Shown one piece after another: positions 42,209-50,827 of a stretch of DNA of 53,054 nucleotides. The stretch is from assembly GCF_025971945.1 (NCBI RefSeq), contig NZ_JAPDHW010000018.1, positions 1-53,054 of the forward strand, given 5' to 3'. Each line of letters opens with the position of its first letter. The first letter of the stretch is position 1. The position numbers and the translations under genes are program-made. The notes under the pieces are model-generated. The model saw nothing but the letters and a program-made list of their open reading frames with translations, was not told the origin of the DNA and ran no database searches. Origin of the DNA: Chryseobacterium kimseyorum (GTDB lineage Bacteria; Bacteroidota; Bacteroidia; Flavobacteriales; Weeksellaceae).

Positions 42209-43045
42209 ATGACAAAATCAGAATTTCGTTACGCCCATCATCCTGAAGATGTAAAAAAATATACAACTGAAGACCTGAGAAGGGAGTTTCTAATCAATGA
42301 TTTATTTAATGAAGATCAAATCAATGTAGTGTATTCTATGTACGACAGAATGATCGTAGGTGGTGCAATGCCTGTAAATAGCGCATTGAAACTTGAACCT
42401 ACTGATGATCTGAAGGCAGAAAACTTTCTTGACAGAAGAGAATTGGGAATCATCAACGTGGGCGCTGCCGGAAAGGTAACTGTTGACGGAGAGGTTTTCG
42501 AACTTGGAAATAAGGAAGCTTTATATATAGGAAAAGGAGCAAAAGATATTGTTTTTGAAAACGGAAATGAAGGTCAGACTTTATTCTATTTCAATTCTGC
42601 ACCGGCGCACCACACTTTTCCTACAAAGAAAATCACTAAAAATGAAGCCGAAATTGTAGAATTAGGTGAAGCAAAATACGCCAACAGACGTACCATCAAC
42701 AAACTGATCGTCAACAGTGTATTAGAAACCTGTCAGCTACAGATGGGAATGACCGAGCTGCACGAAGGAAGTGTTTGGAACACCATGCCTTCTCACACGC
42801 ATACCCGAAGAATGGAAGCTTATTTTTATTTTGATCTTGAAGAAGGGCAGGCGGTAAGTCATTTTCTTGGCCAGCCGAATGAAACCCGTCATATCTTTAT
42901 GAAAAACAATGAGGCAGTCTTGTCTCCGGAATGGTCTATTCACTCAGGGGTTGGTACTTCCAACTATACTTTTATCTGGGGAATGGCAGGAGAAAATATG
43001 GATTATGGCGACATGGACGCTGTTAAAACTAACGAACTAAAGTAA
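42209..43045 (+). CDS. kduI: 5-dehydro-4-deoxy-D-glucuronate isomerase
   Basis: A 278-residue cytoplasmic enzyme, the standard KduI length. It isomerises 5-keto-4-deoxyuronate (from KdgF) to 2,5-diketo-3-deoxygluconate. Zinc ligands H196, H198 (MPSHTHTRRMEAYFYF), E203 and H245 (WSIHSGVGT) are all present at the numbering known for the E. coli enzyme. It is the first gene of an eight-gene plus-strand set; kduD follows 10 bp on. The ATG is the only reasonable start, 52 bp after a candidate operator. Confidence 0.95.
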   Translation: MTKSEFRYAHHPEDVKKYTTEDLRREFLINDLFNEDQINVVYSMYDRMIVGGAMPVNSALKLEPTDDLKAENFLDRRELGIINVGAAGKVTVDGEVFELGNKEALYIGKGAKDIVFENGNEGQTLFYFNSAPAHHTFPTKKITKNEAEIVELGEAKYANRRTINKLIVNSVLETCQLQMGMTELHEGSVWNTMPSHTHTRRMEAYFYFDLEEGQAVSHFLGQPNETRHIFMKNNEAVLSPEWSIHSGVGTSNYTFIWGMAGENMDYGDMDAVKTNELK

Positions 43046-43055
43046 TTTTTTCTAC

Positions 43056-43838
43056 ATGAATTTATTCGATTTATCCGGAAAAGTAGCCGTTGTAACCGGC
43101 GGTACTCACGGATTAGGAATGGCAATGGCTGAAGGTCTTGCCTCTGCAGGTGCTGAACTGGCAATCACAAGTACAACTCCCTCAAAATTAGATGAAGCCT
43201 TAGAATATTATCGCAGTAAAGGATATAACGCTACAGGTTATCTTTTTGATGTGACAGACGAACTGGAAGCCGCTCAGAAAGTAGCATTAATGCTTGCTAC
43301 ACATGGGAAAATCGACATCTTAGTCAATAATGCAGGAATCATCAAACGTGTTCCGGCTTTAGAGATGGATGTTGCAGACTTTAGAAAAGTAATCGATGTA
43401 GATCTTACCGGTCCTTTCATTATGTCTCAACTGGTTGGGAAACACATGATCAAAAGACAGTCCGGTAAAATCATCAATATTTGCTCAATGATGAGTGAGC
43501 TTGGCCGTGACAATGTAGTAGCATATGCTTCTGCAAAAGGCGGACTGAAAATGCTGACCAAAAATTTAGCAACAGAATGGGCAAAACACAATATTCAGGT
43601 GAACGGTATCGGTCCCGGATATTTTGCGACGACCCAGACAGAACCAATCAGAGTAGACGGACATCCGTTTAACGATTTTATCATCAGCAGAACTCCGGAA
43701 GGTAGATGGGGAAACCCTGAAGACCTTGCAGGAACGGCTATTTTCTTAGCTTCAGACGCAAGTAAATTTGTCAACGGACACATTATTTATGTGGATGGAG
43801 GTATTTTGGCGACCATTGGGAAACCTGCTAATGAATAA
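43056..43838 (+). CDS. kduD: 2-deoxy-D-gluconate 3-dehydrogenase type SDR (KduD)
   Basis: A 260-residue classical short-chain dehydrogenase. It reduces 2,5-diketo-3-deoxygluconate to 2-keto-3-deoxygluconate with NADH. The cofactor motif is TGGTHGLG (14-21), followed by NNAG (91-94); the catalytic set is S144, Y157 and K161 (YASAKGG), with the C-terminal YVDGGIL. It is directly downstream of kduI and upstream of uxaC (18 bp). Family position as KduD rather than another SDR is fixed mainly by this context and by the FDLSGKVAVVTGG start. Confidence 0.93.
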   Translation: MNLFDLSGKVAVVTGGTHGLGMAMAEGLASAGAELAITSTTPSKLDEALEYYRSKGYNATGYLFDVTDELEAAQKVALMLATHGKIDILVNNAGIIKRVPALEMDVADFRKVIDVDLTGPFIMSQLVGKHMIKRQSGKIINICSMMSELGRDNVVAYASAKGGLKMLTKNLATEWAKHNIQVNGIGPGYFATTQTEPIRVDGHPFNDFIISRTPEGRWGNPEDLAGTAIFLASDASKFVNGHIIYVDGGILATIGKPANE

Positions 43839-43856
43839 CACAAGAATTTTACAGAA

Positions 43857-45254
43857 ATGAAATCTTTTATTACAGATAACTTTTTATTACAAAATAAATA
43901 CGCGGAAGAATTATACTTCAATTTCGCAGAAAAACAGCCGATCATCGATTATCACAATCACTTAATTCCAAAAGATATCGCTGAAGATACGGTTTTCGAA
44001 AATATTTCTAAAGTTTGGATTGCTGGCGATCATTACAAATGGCGTGCAATGCGTACGATGGGTGTGAACGAAAGATTCATCACCGGCGACGCTTCAGACA
44101 AAGAAAAATTCGAGGCTTGGGCAAAAACGGTTCCTTATACATTAAGAAATCCTCTGTACCACTGGACGCATTTAGAATTAAAGCGTTATTTCGGAATTGA
44201 TGAATTATTGAACGAAAAAAACGCATCAGATATTTACGACAACATCACAGCACAGCTTCAGACTCCTGAAAAGTCAACAAGAGGTTTGCTGAAAATGATG
44301 AATGTGGAATCTTTGTGCACCACAGAAGATCCGATCGATGTTCTAAATTACCATCAGGATTTGGCGAAAAGTGATTTCAGCATTAAAGTAAGTACCGCTT
44401 TCCGTCCTGATAAAGCGATTTTGATTGAAAACCACAACTTCGCAGACTATATTTCTAAATTGGGCGAATCGGCTGGAATTGAAATCAATTCTTACCAGAC
44501 TTTGTGCGATGCTTTATTAAAAAGAGTAGAATATTTCCACGAAAACGGATGCAGACTCTGCGACCACGGACTGAACAATATTTCTTTCGAAGAAGCTTCA
44601 GAAGCTGAAGTAAGTGCAATCTTCAACGATAAAATTTCAGGAAAAGTAATCGCTGAAAAGCAGGTGAATCAATTCAAAACTGCGATTTTATTATTCTTAG
44701 GCGAAACATATCACAAATTCGGATGGGTTCAGCAGTTCCACTTGGGAGCTTTGAGAAACAACAACGAAAGAATGCACAGAATTCTGGGTCCTGATACAGG
44801 ATGGGATTCTATCGGTGATTTCGTACAGGCTGAAACTTTGTCTAAATTGTTAAATGCTTTAGACGGAAAAGATAAACTGACCAAAACAATTCTATATAAC
44901 TTAAATCCTGCCGACAACGAAATTTTCGCAACAATGATCGGGAATTTTAATGACGGCAGTATCAAAGGAAAGGTACAGTTCGGTTCGGGCTGGTGGTTTT
45001 TGGATCAGAAAGACGGAATGATCAAGCAGATGAATGCCCTTTCAAACATGGGATTGATCAGCTGTTTCGTAGGAATGTTGACAGATTCCAGAAGTTTCTT
45101 ATCTTATCCGAGACACGAATATTTCAGAAGAGTATTGTGTAATCTTTTCGGAGAAGAAATGAAAAACGGCGAATTGCCGGATGATATGGAACTGATCGGG
45201 AAAACCATTTCCGATATCTGTTATCATAATGCTAAAAATTATTTCGATTTTTAA
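43857..45254 (+). CDS. uxaC: Uronate (glucuronate/galacturonate) isomerase
   Basis: A 465-residue amidohydrolase-fold enzyme, the normal UxaC size. It converts D-galacturonate to D-tagaturonate (and glucuronate to fructuronate). Visible motifs are IIDYHNHLIPKDIA with metal ligands H33 and H35, TTEDPIDVLNYHQDL, STAFRPDKA, QFHLGALRNNNERM and SYPRHEYFRRVLCNLFG near the end. It opens the saturated-uronate branch. A 33-bp hairpin (45269-45301) follows the stop, so downstream expression may be lowered or restarted. Confidence 0.95.
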   Translation: MKSFITDNFLLQNKYAEELYFNFAEKQPIIDYHNHLIPKDIAEDTVFENISKVWIAGDHYKWRAMRTMGVNERFITGDASDKEKFEAWAKTVPYTLRNPLYHWTHLELKRYFGIDELLNEKNASDIYDNITAQLQTPEKSTRGLLKMMNVESLCTTEDPIDVLNYHQDLAKSDFSIKVSTAFRPDKAILIENHNFADYISKLGESAGIEINSYQTLCDALLKRVEYFHENGCRLCDHGLNNISFEEASEAEVSAIFNDKISGKVIAEKQVNQFKTAILLFLGETYHKFGWVQQFHLGALRNNNERMHRILGPDTGWDSIGDFVQAETLSKLLNALDGKDKLTKTILYNLNPADNEIFATMIGNFNDGSIKGKVQFGSGWWFLDQKDGMIKQMNALSNMGLISCFVGMLTDSRSFLSYPRHEYFRRVLCNLFGEEMKNGELPDDMELIGKTISDICYHNAKNYFDF

Positions 45255-45268
45255 ATATAACAAATTTC

Positions 45269-45301
45269 AAACCTTCAAGGTTTCAAAAACCTTGAAGGTT
45301 T
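45269..45301. terminator. 33-bp hairpin, AAACCT-N4-GGTTT family, core TCAA
   Basis: AAACCTTCAAGGTTT (45269-45283), loop CAA, AAACCTTGAAGGTTT (45287-45301). The core TCAA pairs with TTGA. It lies 14 bp after uxaC. A single half-unit AAACCTTGAAGGTTTT also occurs in the exuT-uxaB spacer near 49184. Confidence 0.7.
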
Positions 45302-45487
45302 ATAAAAAGTAAAATTTAAAATAATAAAAGATCAAACGTCAACAAAAATCTTTGATTTTTAAACTTATGTGATCTTTATATTTTCAATATATTAAACTTC
45401 AAAATACCTAAAAGCGTCAAAAACTTTTGTGTCTTTTGACTTCGTCGAATCTGGCGATTTGTGGTTAAATAAAGAGCGTTAATTAAT

Positions 45488-46495
45488 ATGGCTAGCAAAA
45501 TACTTACTTTCGGTGAAGTAATCATGAGGCTTTCACCTCCCGGAAACAAAACAATGAAACAGAGCCACGAGATGGAATTCTTTTTCGGAGGAACTGAGCT
45601 CAACGTAGCTTCTTCATTGGCGACAATGGGGTGCGACGTGACGCACATCAGCAATGTTTCTGATGATTTTGTGGGAGAATCTGCATTGTCTTTCATCAAA
45701 AGTTTTGGGATCGATACAACTTTCATCAATAAAAACGAACATCCTTTAGGTTTATATTTCCTTGAAGTTGGTGCATCTGTTCGTGCGAGCAGAATTGCCT
45801 ACAACAGACTGAACGGTTCTTTTGCCAACATCAAACCCGAGCAGATTGACTGGAAAAAAGCTTTGGAAGGTTGCGACTATTTCCACTGGACAGGCATCAG
45901 TCCTGGAATATCTGAAGGTGCTTACGAAACTTTAAAAGAAGGTTTGCTCACTGCCCGAGAAATGGGGATTGAAGTAACTACCGATCCTGCTTACCGTTCC
46001 AATCTTTGGAAATATGGTAAAAACGGAAATGAGGTTTTAAAGGAATTGGTTTCTTACTCAACGATTTTCATCGGTGGTGTAAATGAGATCAATGAAATTC
46101 TGGGAACTCAGTTTTCGTCAGACCAACAAGGTTTCATGGAAGCTTGTGAAGAATTAAAAAAACAGTGTCCATCTATTCATAAAATTTTCGATAAAATAAG
46201 AATCGGCGTTACTGCAAGTTCTCAGCAGACACAGGGAAGAGCTTTGATTAACGGAAATTATTTTGAAACTAAATTTTTAGAAATAGACAACGTAGTCGAC
46301 AGAATCGGAACGGGAGATGCCTTTGCCGCAGGTCTTATTTATGGTTTATTACATTTCGATGACGAAAAAGCTTTAAATTTTGCCAACGCAGCCTGTGCAA
46401 TCAAACACACCATTTTAGGAGACATCAACTATTGCAACGCAGAAGATATCCTCGAAGTAATGGCAGGAAATTCCGGAGGACGCATCAAAAGGTAG
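45488..46495 (+). CDS. kdgK: 2-dehydro-3-deoxygluconokinase (KDG kinase)
   Basis: A 335-residue PfkB-family sugar kinase. It phosphorylates 2-keto-3-deoxygluconate, the meeting point of both uronate branches. PfkB features: FGEVIMRLSPPG start, FFFGGTELNVASSLATMG (substrate Gly motif), and DRIGTGDAFAAGLIYG with catalytic D277 and the anion hole GTGD. It follows the uxaC hairpin by about 190 bp; no separate promoter motif is obvious. Length and the kdgA gene downstream support KDG kinase over another PfkB kinase. Confidence 0.92.
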   Translation: MASKILTFGEVIMRLSPPGNKTMKQSHEMEFFFGGTELNVASSLATMGCDVTHISNVSDDFVGESALSFIKSFGIDTTFINKNEHPLGLYFLEVGASVRASRIAYNRLNGSFANIKPEQIDWKKALEGCDYFHWTGISPGISEGAYETLKEGLLTAREMGIEVTTDPAYRSNLWKYGKNGNEVLKELVSYSTIFIGGVNEINEILGTQFSSDQQGFMEACEELKKQCPSIHKIFDKIRIGVTASSQQTQGRALINGNYFETKFLEIDNVVDRIGTGDAFAAGLIYGLLHFDDEKALNFANAACAIKHTILGDINYCNAEDILEVMAGNSGGRIKR

Positions 46496-46857
46496 TTGGC
46501 TTTTGGCTTCTTGCTTTTGGCAATTGGCTTTAAAAGTTTCATCATTTCAAATGAAGTATAACTAATAAGTTTGGTCTTATATAAGCGAAGCGGCTTTGTG
46601 AAACTAAAAAACAGTTAGTAGGAAAAAAACTTTGTGAACTCTGTGTTCAAAAAAGTCCCAAAGGGACTATTTAGCAAAAGATAGGATAAAATACTATCAA
46701 ATAAAATTCAAACAAAGAAAAATTTGATTTTCTTCTTTACCCCAACTCTAAAGGGCGGAAGAAAACCAAATTTTAACAAAGTCCCCAACAGGACAGCATA
46801 CCAAAGGATGGATAAAACCCCATCAAAGATTATTTTCAACAAAATAATTAAAACAAA
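46496..46857. other. 362-bp spacer kdgK-kdgA with dispersed repeats
   Basis: No gene. Two related ~50-bp units start AAAGTCCC: 46653-46702 (AAAGTCCCAAAGGGACTATT ...) and 46778-46828 (AAAGTCCCCAACAGGACAGC ...); both end GATAAAA..C.ATCAAA. Between them lies TTCTTTACCCCAACTCTAAAGG, also found near 49077. It is inserted in the middle of a metabolic operon. Confidence 0.55.
46651..46828. repeat. Pair of ~50-bp direct repeats with internal GTCCC/GGGAC palindrome
   Basis: Unit 1 (46651-46702) carries AGTCCCAAAGGGACT, a palindrome; unit 2 (46778-46828) has GTCCCCAACAGGAC at the same place. The tails GGATAAAATACTATCAAA and GGATAAAACCCCATCAAA align. The units are separated by about 75 bp. Confidence 0.55.
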
Positions 46858-47517
46858 ATGACAAAAATTCAATTGGTTACAAACACCATCATCAATCAGG
46901 GAGCTTTGCCTCTGTATTACAATGCTGATGAAACGGTAACTTTAGAAATATTAAAATCACTTTACAAAGCAGGAATCCGTGCGGTAGAATATACCAGCCG
47001 TGGAGAAGCTGCATTGAGTAATTTCACAAAAATGGTTGAGGTTCGTAATGCAGAAATGCCGGAAATGCTTCTGGGAATCGGAACAATCAAGAATGTAAAG
47101 CAAGCTGAAGAATATTACAAAGCAGGGGCAGATTTTTTTATCAGTCCGGGTTTTGTAGCGGAAGTTGCAGCATTTTTAATTCCGAAAGACTTGTTGTACA
47201 GTCCGGGTTGTATGACTCCGACTGAAATAATTGAGGCTGAAACGGCTGGGGTAACTTTCATTAAATTATTCCCGGGGAATGCTTTGGGACCAGGATTTAT
47301 GAGTGCCATCAAAGATGTTTTCCCGAATCTGAAATTTATGCCGACGGGTGGTGTTGATACCACGAAGGAAAGCATTGAAAGCTGGTTCAAAGCAGGAGTT
47401 TCTGCAGTAGGAATGGGAAGCAAGCTGGTAAGTAAAGAATTGATGCTTGCGAAAGACTATGCGACAATAGAAATTGAAACCAAAAAAGTGCTGGATATCA
47501 TTCAGACTTTAAAATAA
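46858..47517 (+). CDS. kdgA: KDPG aldolase (bifunctional KHG/KDPG aldolase type)
   Basis: A 219-residue class I aldolase. It splits 2-keto-3-deoxy-6-phosphogluconate to pyruvate and glyceraldehyde 3-phosphate, the last step of the pathway. The Schiff-base Lys is K136 in VTFIKLFPGN; E44 and R48 (AVEYTSRGE) and the phosphate site MPTGGVDT fit the Eda family. The size is normal. exuT follows with 11 bp between its ATG and this stop. Confidence 0.93.
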   Translation: MTKIQLVTNTIINQGALPLYYNADETVTLEILKSLYKAGIRAVEYTSRGEAALSNFTKMVEVRNAEMPEMLLGIGTIKNVKQAEEYYKAGADFFISPGFVAEVAAFLIPKDLLYSPGCMTPTEIIEAETAGVTFIKLFPGNALGPGFMSAIKDVFPNLKFMPTGGVDTTKESIESWFKAGVSAVGMGSKLVSKELMLAKDYATIEIETKKVLDIIQTLK

Positions 47518-47528
47518 ATACATTGACT

Positions 47529-49058
47529 ATGAGTTCAGTTAAATCTATTAAGCCGACACAATATAGGTGGACGATCTGTCTTCTTTTATTTCTCGCAACA
47601 ACGATCAATTATCTCGATCGTCAGGTTTTATCTTTGACGTGGAAAGATTTTATCGCACCGGAATTTCACTGGAATAACAACGATTACGGAAATATCACGG
47701 CATTATTCTCCATATTTTATGCGGTGGGAATGCTTTTCGCAGGAAAATTCGTGGACTGGATGGATACCAAAAAAGGTTTCCTTTGGGCAATTGGTGTTTG
47801 GTCAATCGGTGCCGTTTTACACGCATTCTGTGGAATCGCAACTTCAGGAATCCTTACTGGGACTTGGACGGCTGGTTTTCACGGTTCTAAAGAATTAATC
47901 GGAACAGTTTCTAATACTGGGGCAATCATCAGTACAAGTGTAACCTTATTCATTTTTGCACGTTTCGTATTAGCGATTGGTGAGGCGGGAAATTTCCCGG
48001 CAGCAATCAAAACTACAGCGGAATATTTCCCTAAAAAAGACAGAGCATTTTCTACAAGTATCTGGAACGCAGGAGCAACAGTTGGAGCTTTGGCAGCACC
48101 GCTTACAATTCCTTTTATTGCAAAATCAATGGGTTGGGAATGGGCTTTTATCATCATCGGTGCTTTAGGATTTGTCTGGATGGGACTATGGGTATTCGTT
48201 TATAAAAAACCACATTTACACAAGAGAGTTAACGAGCACGAATTAACGTATATCAATCAGGATCAGGACGATCTTCCCAATGAAGACACTTCAGTTCCGG
48301 AAAAAGTATTCACGTTCAAAGAATGTTTCAGCTACAGACAGACCTGGGCATTTGCCTTCGGAAAATTTATGACAGACGGCGTTTGGTGGTTCTTCTTATT
48401 CTGGACTCCGGCTTATTTAAGTTCGGTTTACGGAATGGATTCCACTCAGAGTGCACTGCCATTATTCGTATTGTATATGATCACTTTACTGTCGATCATC
48501 GGTGGATGGCTACCAAAATATTTTGTTGAAAAATTAGGAATGAACGCTTACACAGGAAGAATGAAAGCGATGTTGATTTTCGCATTTTTCCCTCTGTTGG
48601 CACTTTTAGCACAACCTTTAGGAACCATTACCTATTGGATTCCGGTTTTAATTATCGGAGTTGCAGGAGCAGCGCATCAGGCGTGGTCAGCAAATATCTT
48701 CTCAACGGTAGGAGATATGTTCCCTAAAAAAGCCATCGCAACCATCACAGGAATTGGCGGGATGGCAGGAGGAATCGGTTCTTTTATCATCAATAAATCT
48801 TCAGGAGTTCTATTCGATCACGCACACAAAGCATGGTCAACCGTAGACGGAGTTCCTTTGCTGGAAAAATATCCTCAATACGTCAACGACCGTTTGCCGG
48901 ATGGATTCTTTGAACAATTGGAAAAATCAGGAGCTGTAGTTTCAGACGGTATTGACAAAGGATATATGATTATTTTCTCCATCTGTGCAGTCGCTTATCT
49001 GATCGCATGGACAGTGATGAAAATGTTGGTTCCTAAGTATAAAGTGATCAGTAAGTAG
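47529..49058 (+). CDS. exuT: Hexuronate transporter, MFS family (ExuT-like)
   Basis: A 509-residue inner-membrane permease. ATG 47529 is taken over an in-frame TTG at 47523. About twelve transmembrane helices are visible in two groups, with the anion:cation symporter signature TINYLDRQVLSL at the first helix, FARFVLAIGEAGNFPAAIKT in helix 4-5 and YKKPHLHKR in the central loop. It imports galacturonate/glucuronate released in the periplasm by GH28, GH43 and GH105. It lies between kdgA and uxaB in the operon; the C-terminal half has a longer periplasmic loop (residues about 435-475) than E. coli ExuT. Confidence 0.9.
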   Translation: MSSVKSIKPTQYRWTICLLLFLATTINYLDRQVLSLTWKDFIAPEFHWNNNDYGNITALFSIFYAVGMLFAGKFVDWMDTKKGFLWAIGVWSIGAVLHAFCGIATSGILTGTWTAGFHGSKELIGTVSNTGAIISTSVTLFIFARFVLAIGEAGNFPAAIKTTAEYFPKKDRAFSTSIWNAGATVGALAAPLTIPFIAKSMGWEWAFIIIGALGFVWMGLWVFVYKKPHLHKRVNEHELTYINQDQDDLPNEDTSVPEKVFTFKECFSYRQTWAFAFGKFMTDGVWWFFLFWTPAYLSSVYGMDSTQSALPLFVLYMITLLSIIGGWLPKYFVEKLGMNAYTGRMKAMLIFAFFPLLALLAQPLGTITYWIPVLIIGVAGAAHQAWSANIFSTVGDMFPKKAIATITGIGGMAGGIGSFIINKSSGVLFDHAHKAWSTVDGVPLLEKYPQYVNDRLPDGFFEQLEKSGAVVSDGIDKGYMIIFSICAVAYLIAWTVMKMLVPKYKVISK

Positions 49059-49082
49059 AAATTCTTATGGTATTTTTCTTTA

Positions 49083-49149
49083 CCCCAACCCTAAAGGGAG
49101 GAAAATTCTCATTAGAATTTCATCAAAATTACTCCCTTAAGGGTCGGGG
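49083..49149. repeat. Imperfect 18-bp inverted repeat in the exuT-uxaB spacer
   Basis: CCCCAACCCTAAAGGGAG (49083-49100) and CTCCCTTAAGGGTCGGGG (49132-49149) pair with two mismatches. The left arm with its TTCTTTA prefix also occurs as a single arm near 46733. It lies 24 bp after exuT. The remaining spacer to 49357 is AT-rich and gene-free. Confidence 0.6.
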
Positions 49150-49357
49150 AAAATAATTTTGATGAAATTTTGTAAGAAAAATTAAACCTTGAAGGTTTTA
49201 AAAAAAACTTTGAGTTCTTAGCTAAGTGAAACGCCTTTGCGAACTTAAAAAATACATCAAGCATTAAAAAAAATCTTAGCGGACTTTGCGTTTAAATACA
49301 GCATTCCGTACAAAGATTTAGCAGAATTAAAAACACAATTTAATTCAAATTAGAAAA

Positions 49358-50821
49358 ATGGAAAATCAGACAAAACAACAGTTAAACCGTCAGAACAGCG
49401 GTATAGATACAAAATTACCAATCAAAATCGTACAGTTCGGGGGAGGAAACTTCATGCGCGGATTTACAGATTATGTGATTGATAAATTAAATAAAGAAGC
49501 AGATTTCAACGCAGGAATAGTCAACATTCAGCCTACACCAAACGGTTCAGTTCACAAACTTGAAGAACAGGGAAATCTGTATACTTTGTTTTCAAGAGGA
49601 ATCAAAAAAGGAGAAATCATAGATGAAAAATGTGTGATTTCAGCGATTCAGAAATCGATCAATCCTTATGCAGATTACAACAGCTTTTTAGAGTTAGCGA
49701 AAGAAGAAGAGCTTGAATTTGTATTTTCAAATACAACAGAAACAGGAATTGCCTACGACGAAACTGAAAATACCTACGAAGGTCCGCACAAAAATTTCCC
49801 AGCGAAAGTAGCGGTTTTGCTTCACGAAAGATATAAGCACTTCAATGGAGCGGCAAACAAAGGTTTAAGAATTATTCCTTGCGAGCTGATTGAAGAAAAC
49901 GCAATAGTTTTAAAAGGAATTATTTTAAAATATGCCCAACTTTGGAATTTAGAAGAAGGTTTTGCGCAATGGGTTGAACAGAGCAATCACTTCCACAATA
50001 CTTTGGTCGACAGAATTGTTCCGGGTTATCCGAAAGATGATGCGGCAACGTATGAAGACCAGTTGGATTATGAAGATCCGATGATGGTGGTTTCTGAAAC
50101 ATTCCTTTTGTGGGTGATTCAGGGAGGTGAAGATTTAAAACAGAGAATTCCTTTCGATAAAATCAACGAACAGATTTTGGTGGTGGATGATATTCAGCCT
50201 TACCGATTAAGAAAAGTAAGAATCTTGAATGGCGGACATACTTTGATGTTGGCTCCGGCTATTTTAGCAGGAAAAGAAATCGTAAAAGAAGCAATCGATG
50301 ACCAGTTTATCGGAACTTTTTTAAGCGAATCGATATTCAATGAAGTCAATCAGACTTTAGGTTTAGATGAAACTGAACTGAAAGAATTTGCGGAAGAAGT
50401 GTTCGACAGATTCAGAAATCCTTTCATCAAGCACCATTTGGCGAGCATTGCTTTGTATTTTGTTTCTAAATTTAAAGTAAGAGTCGTTCCGAGTTTGCTG
50501 ACTTATGTTGAAAGAAATAACAGACTGCCGTTGAACTTAACGTTCTCACTGGCAAGTTTAATCAGATTCTATCAGGGAAGTTTTGGTGAAAAATCTCTTC
50601 CTCTGAATGACGAAGAAGCCATCGTAAACAGATTCAGAGAAATCTGGAAAAACGAAGATTATGAATTAGTTTCTGAACAGGCGTTAAGCGAAAAACTGTT
50701 CTGGGATACCGACCTTACACAGGTAGAAGGCCTGAAAGCCGCAGTCGCAAAAGCATTGTACGAAATTGATCACAATGACATGGAAACTGCTTACAAAAAT
50801 TTTATTCAATTTTATTCTTAA
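49358..50821 (+). CDS. uxaB: Tagaturonate reductase (altronate oxidoreductase)
   Basis: A 487-residue member of the mannitol dehydrogenase family. It reduces D-tagaturonate (from UxaC) to D-altronate with NADH. The N-terminal NAD site is KIVQFGGGNFMRGFTDYV; the catalytic region is YRLRKVRILNGGHTLM with the Lys/Asn/His set of the family. Length matches UxaB. It follows exuT after a 299-bp spacer with repeats and is joined tightly to uxaA (6 bp). Confidence 0.93.
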   Translation: MENQTKQQLNRQNSGIDTKLPIKIVQFGGGNFMRGFTDYVIDKLNKEADFNAGIVNIQPTPNGSVHKLEEQGNLYTLFSRGIKKGEIIDEKCVISAIQKSINPYADYNSFLELAKEEELEFVFSNTTETGIAYDETENTYEGPHKNFPAKVAVLLHERYKHFNGAANKGLRIIPCELIEENAIVLKGIILKYAQLWNLEEGFAQWVEQSNHFHNTLVDRIVPGYPKDDAATYEDQLDYEDPMMVVSETFLLWVIQGGEDLKQRIPFDKINEQILVVDDIQPYRLRKVRILNGGHTLMLAPAILAGKEIVKEAIDDQFIGTFLSESIFNEVNQTLGLDETELKEFAEEVFDRFRNPFIKHHLASIALYFVSKFKVRVVPSLLTYVERNNRLPLNLTFSLASLIRFYQGSFGEKSLPLNDEEAIVNRFREIWKNEDYELVSEQALSEKLFWDTDLTQVEGLKAAVAKALYEIDHNDMETAYKNFIQFYS

Positions 50822-50827
50822 ACAATC

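Noticed and set aside
46651..46828. CRISPR-like array in the kdgK-kdgA spacer
   Set aside because: There are only two degenerate units with unequal sequence, no regular spacers and no cas genes in the window.
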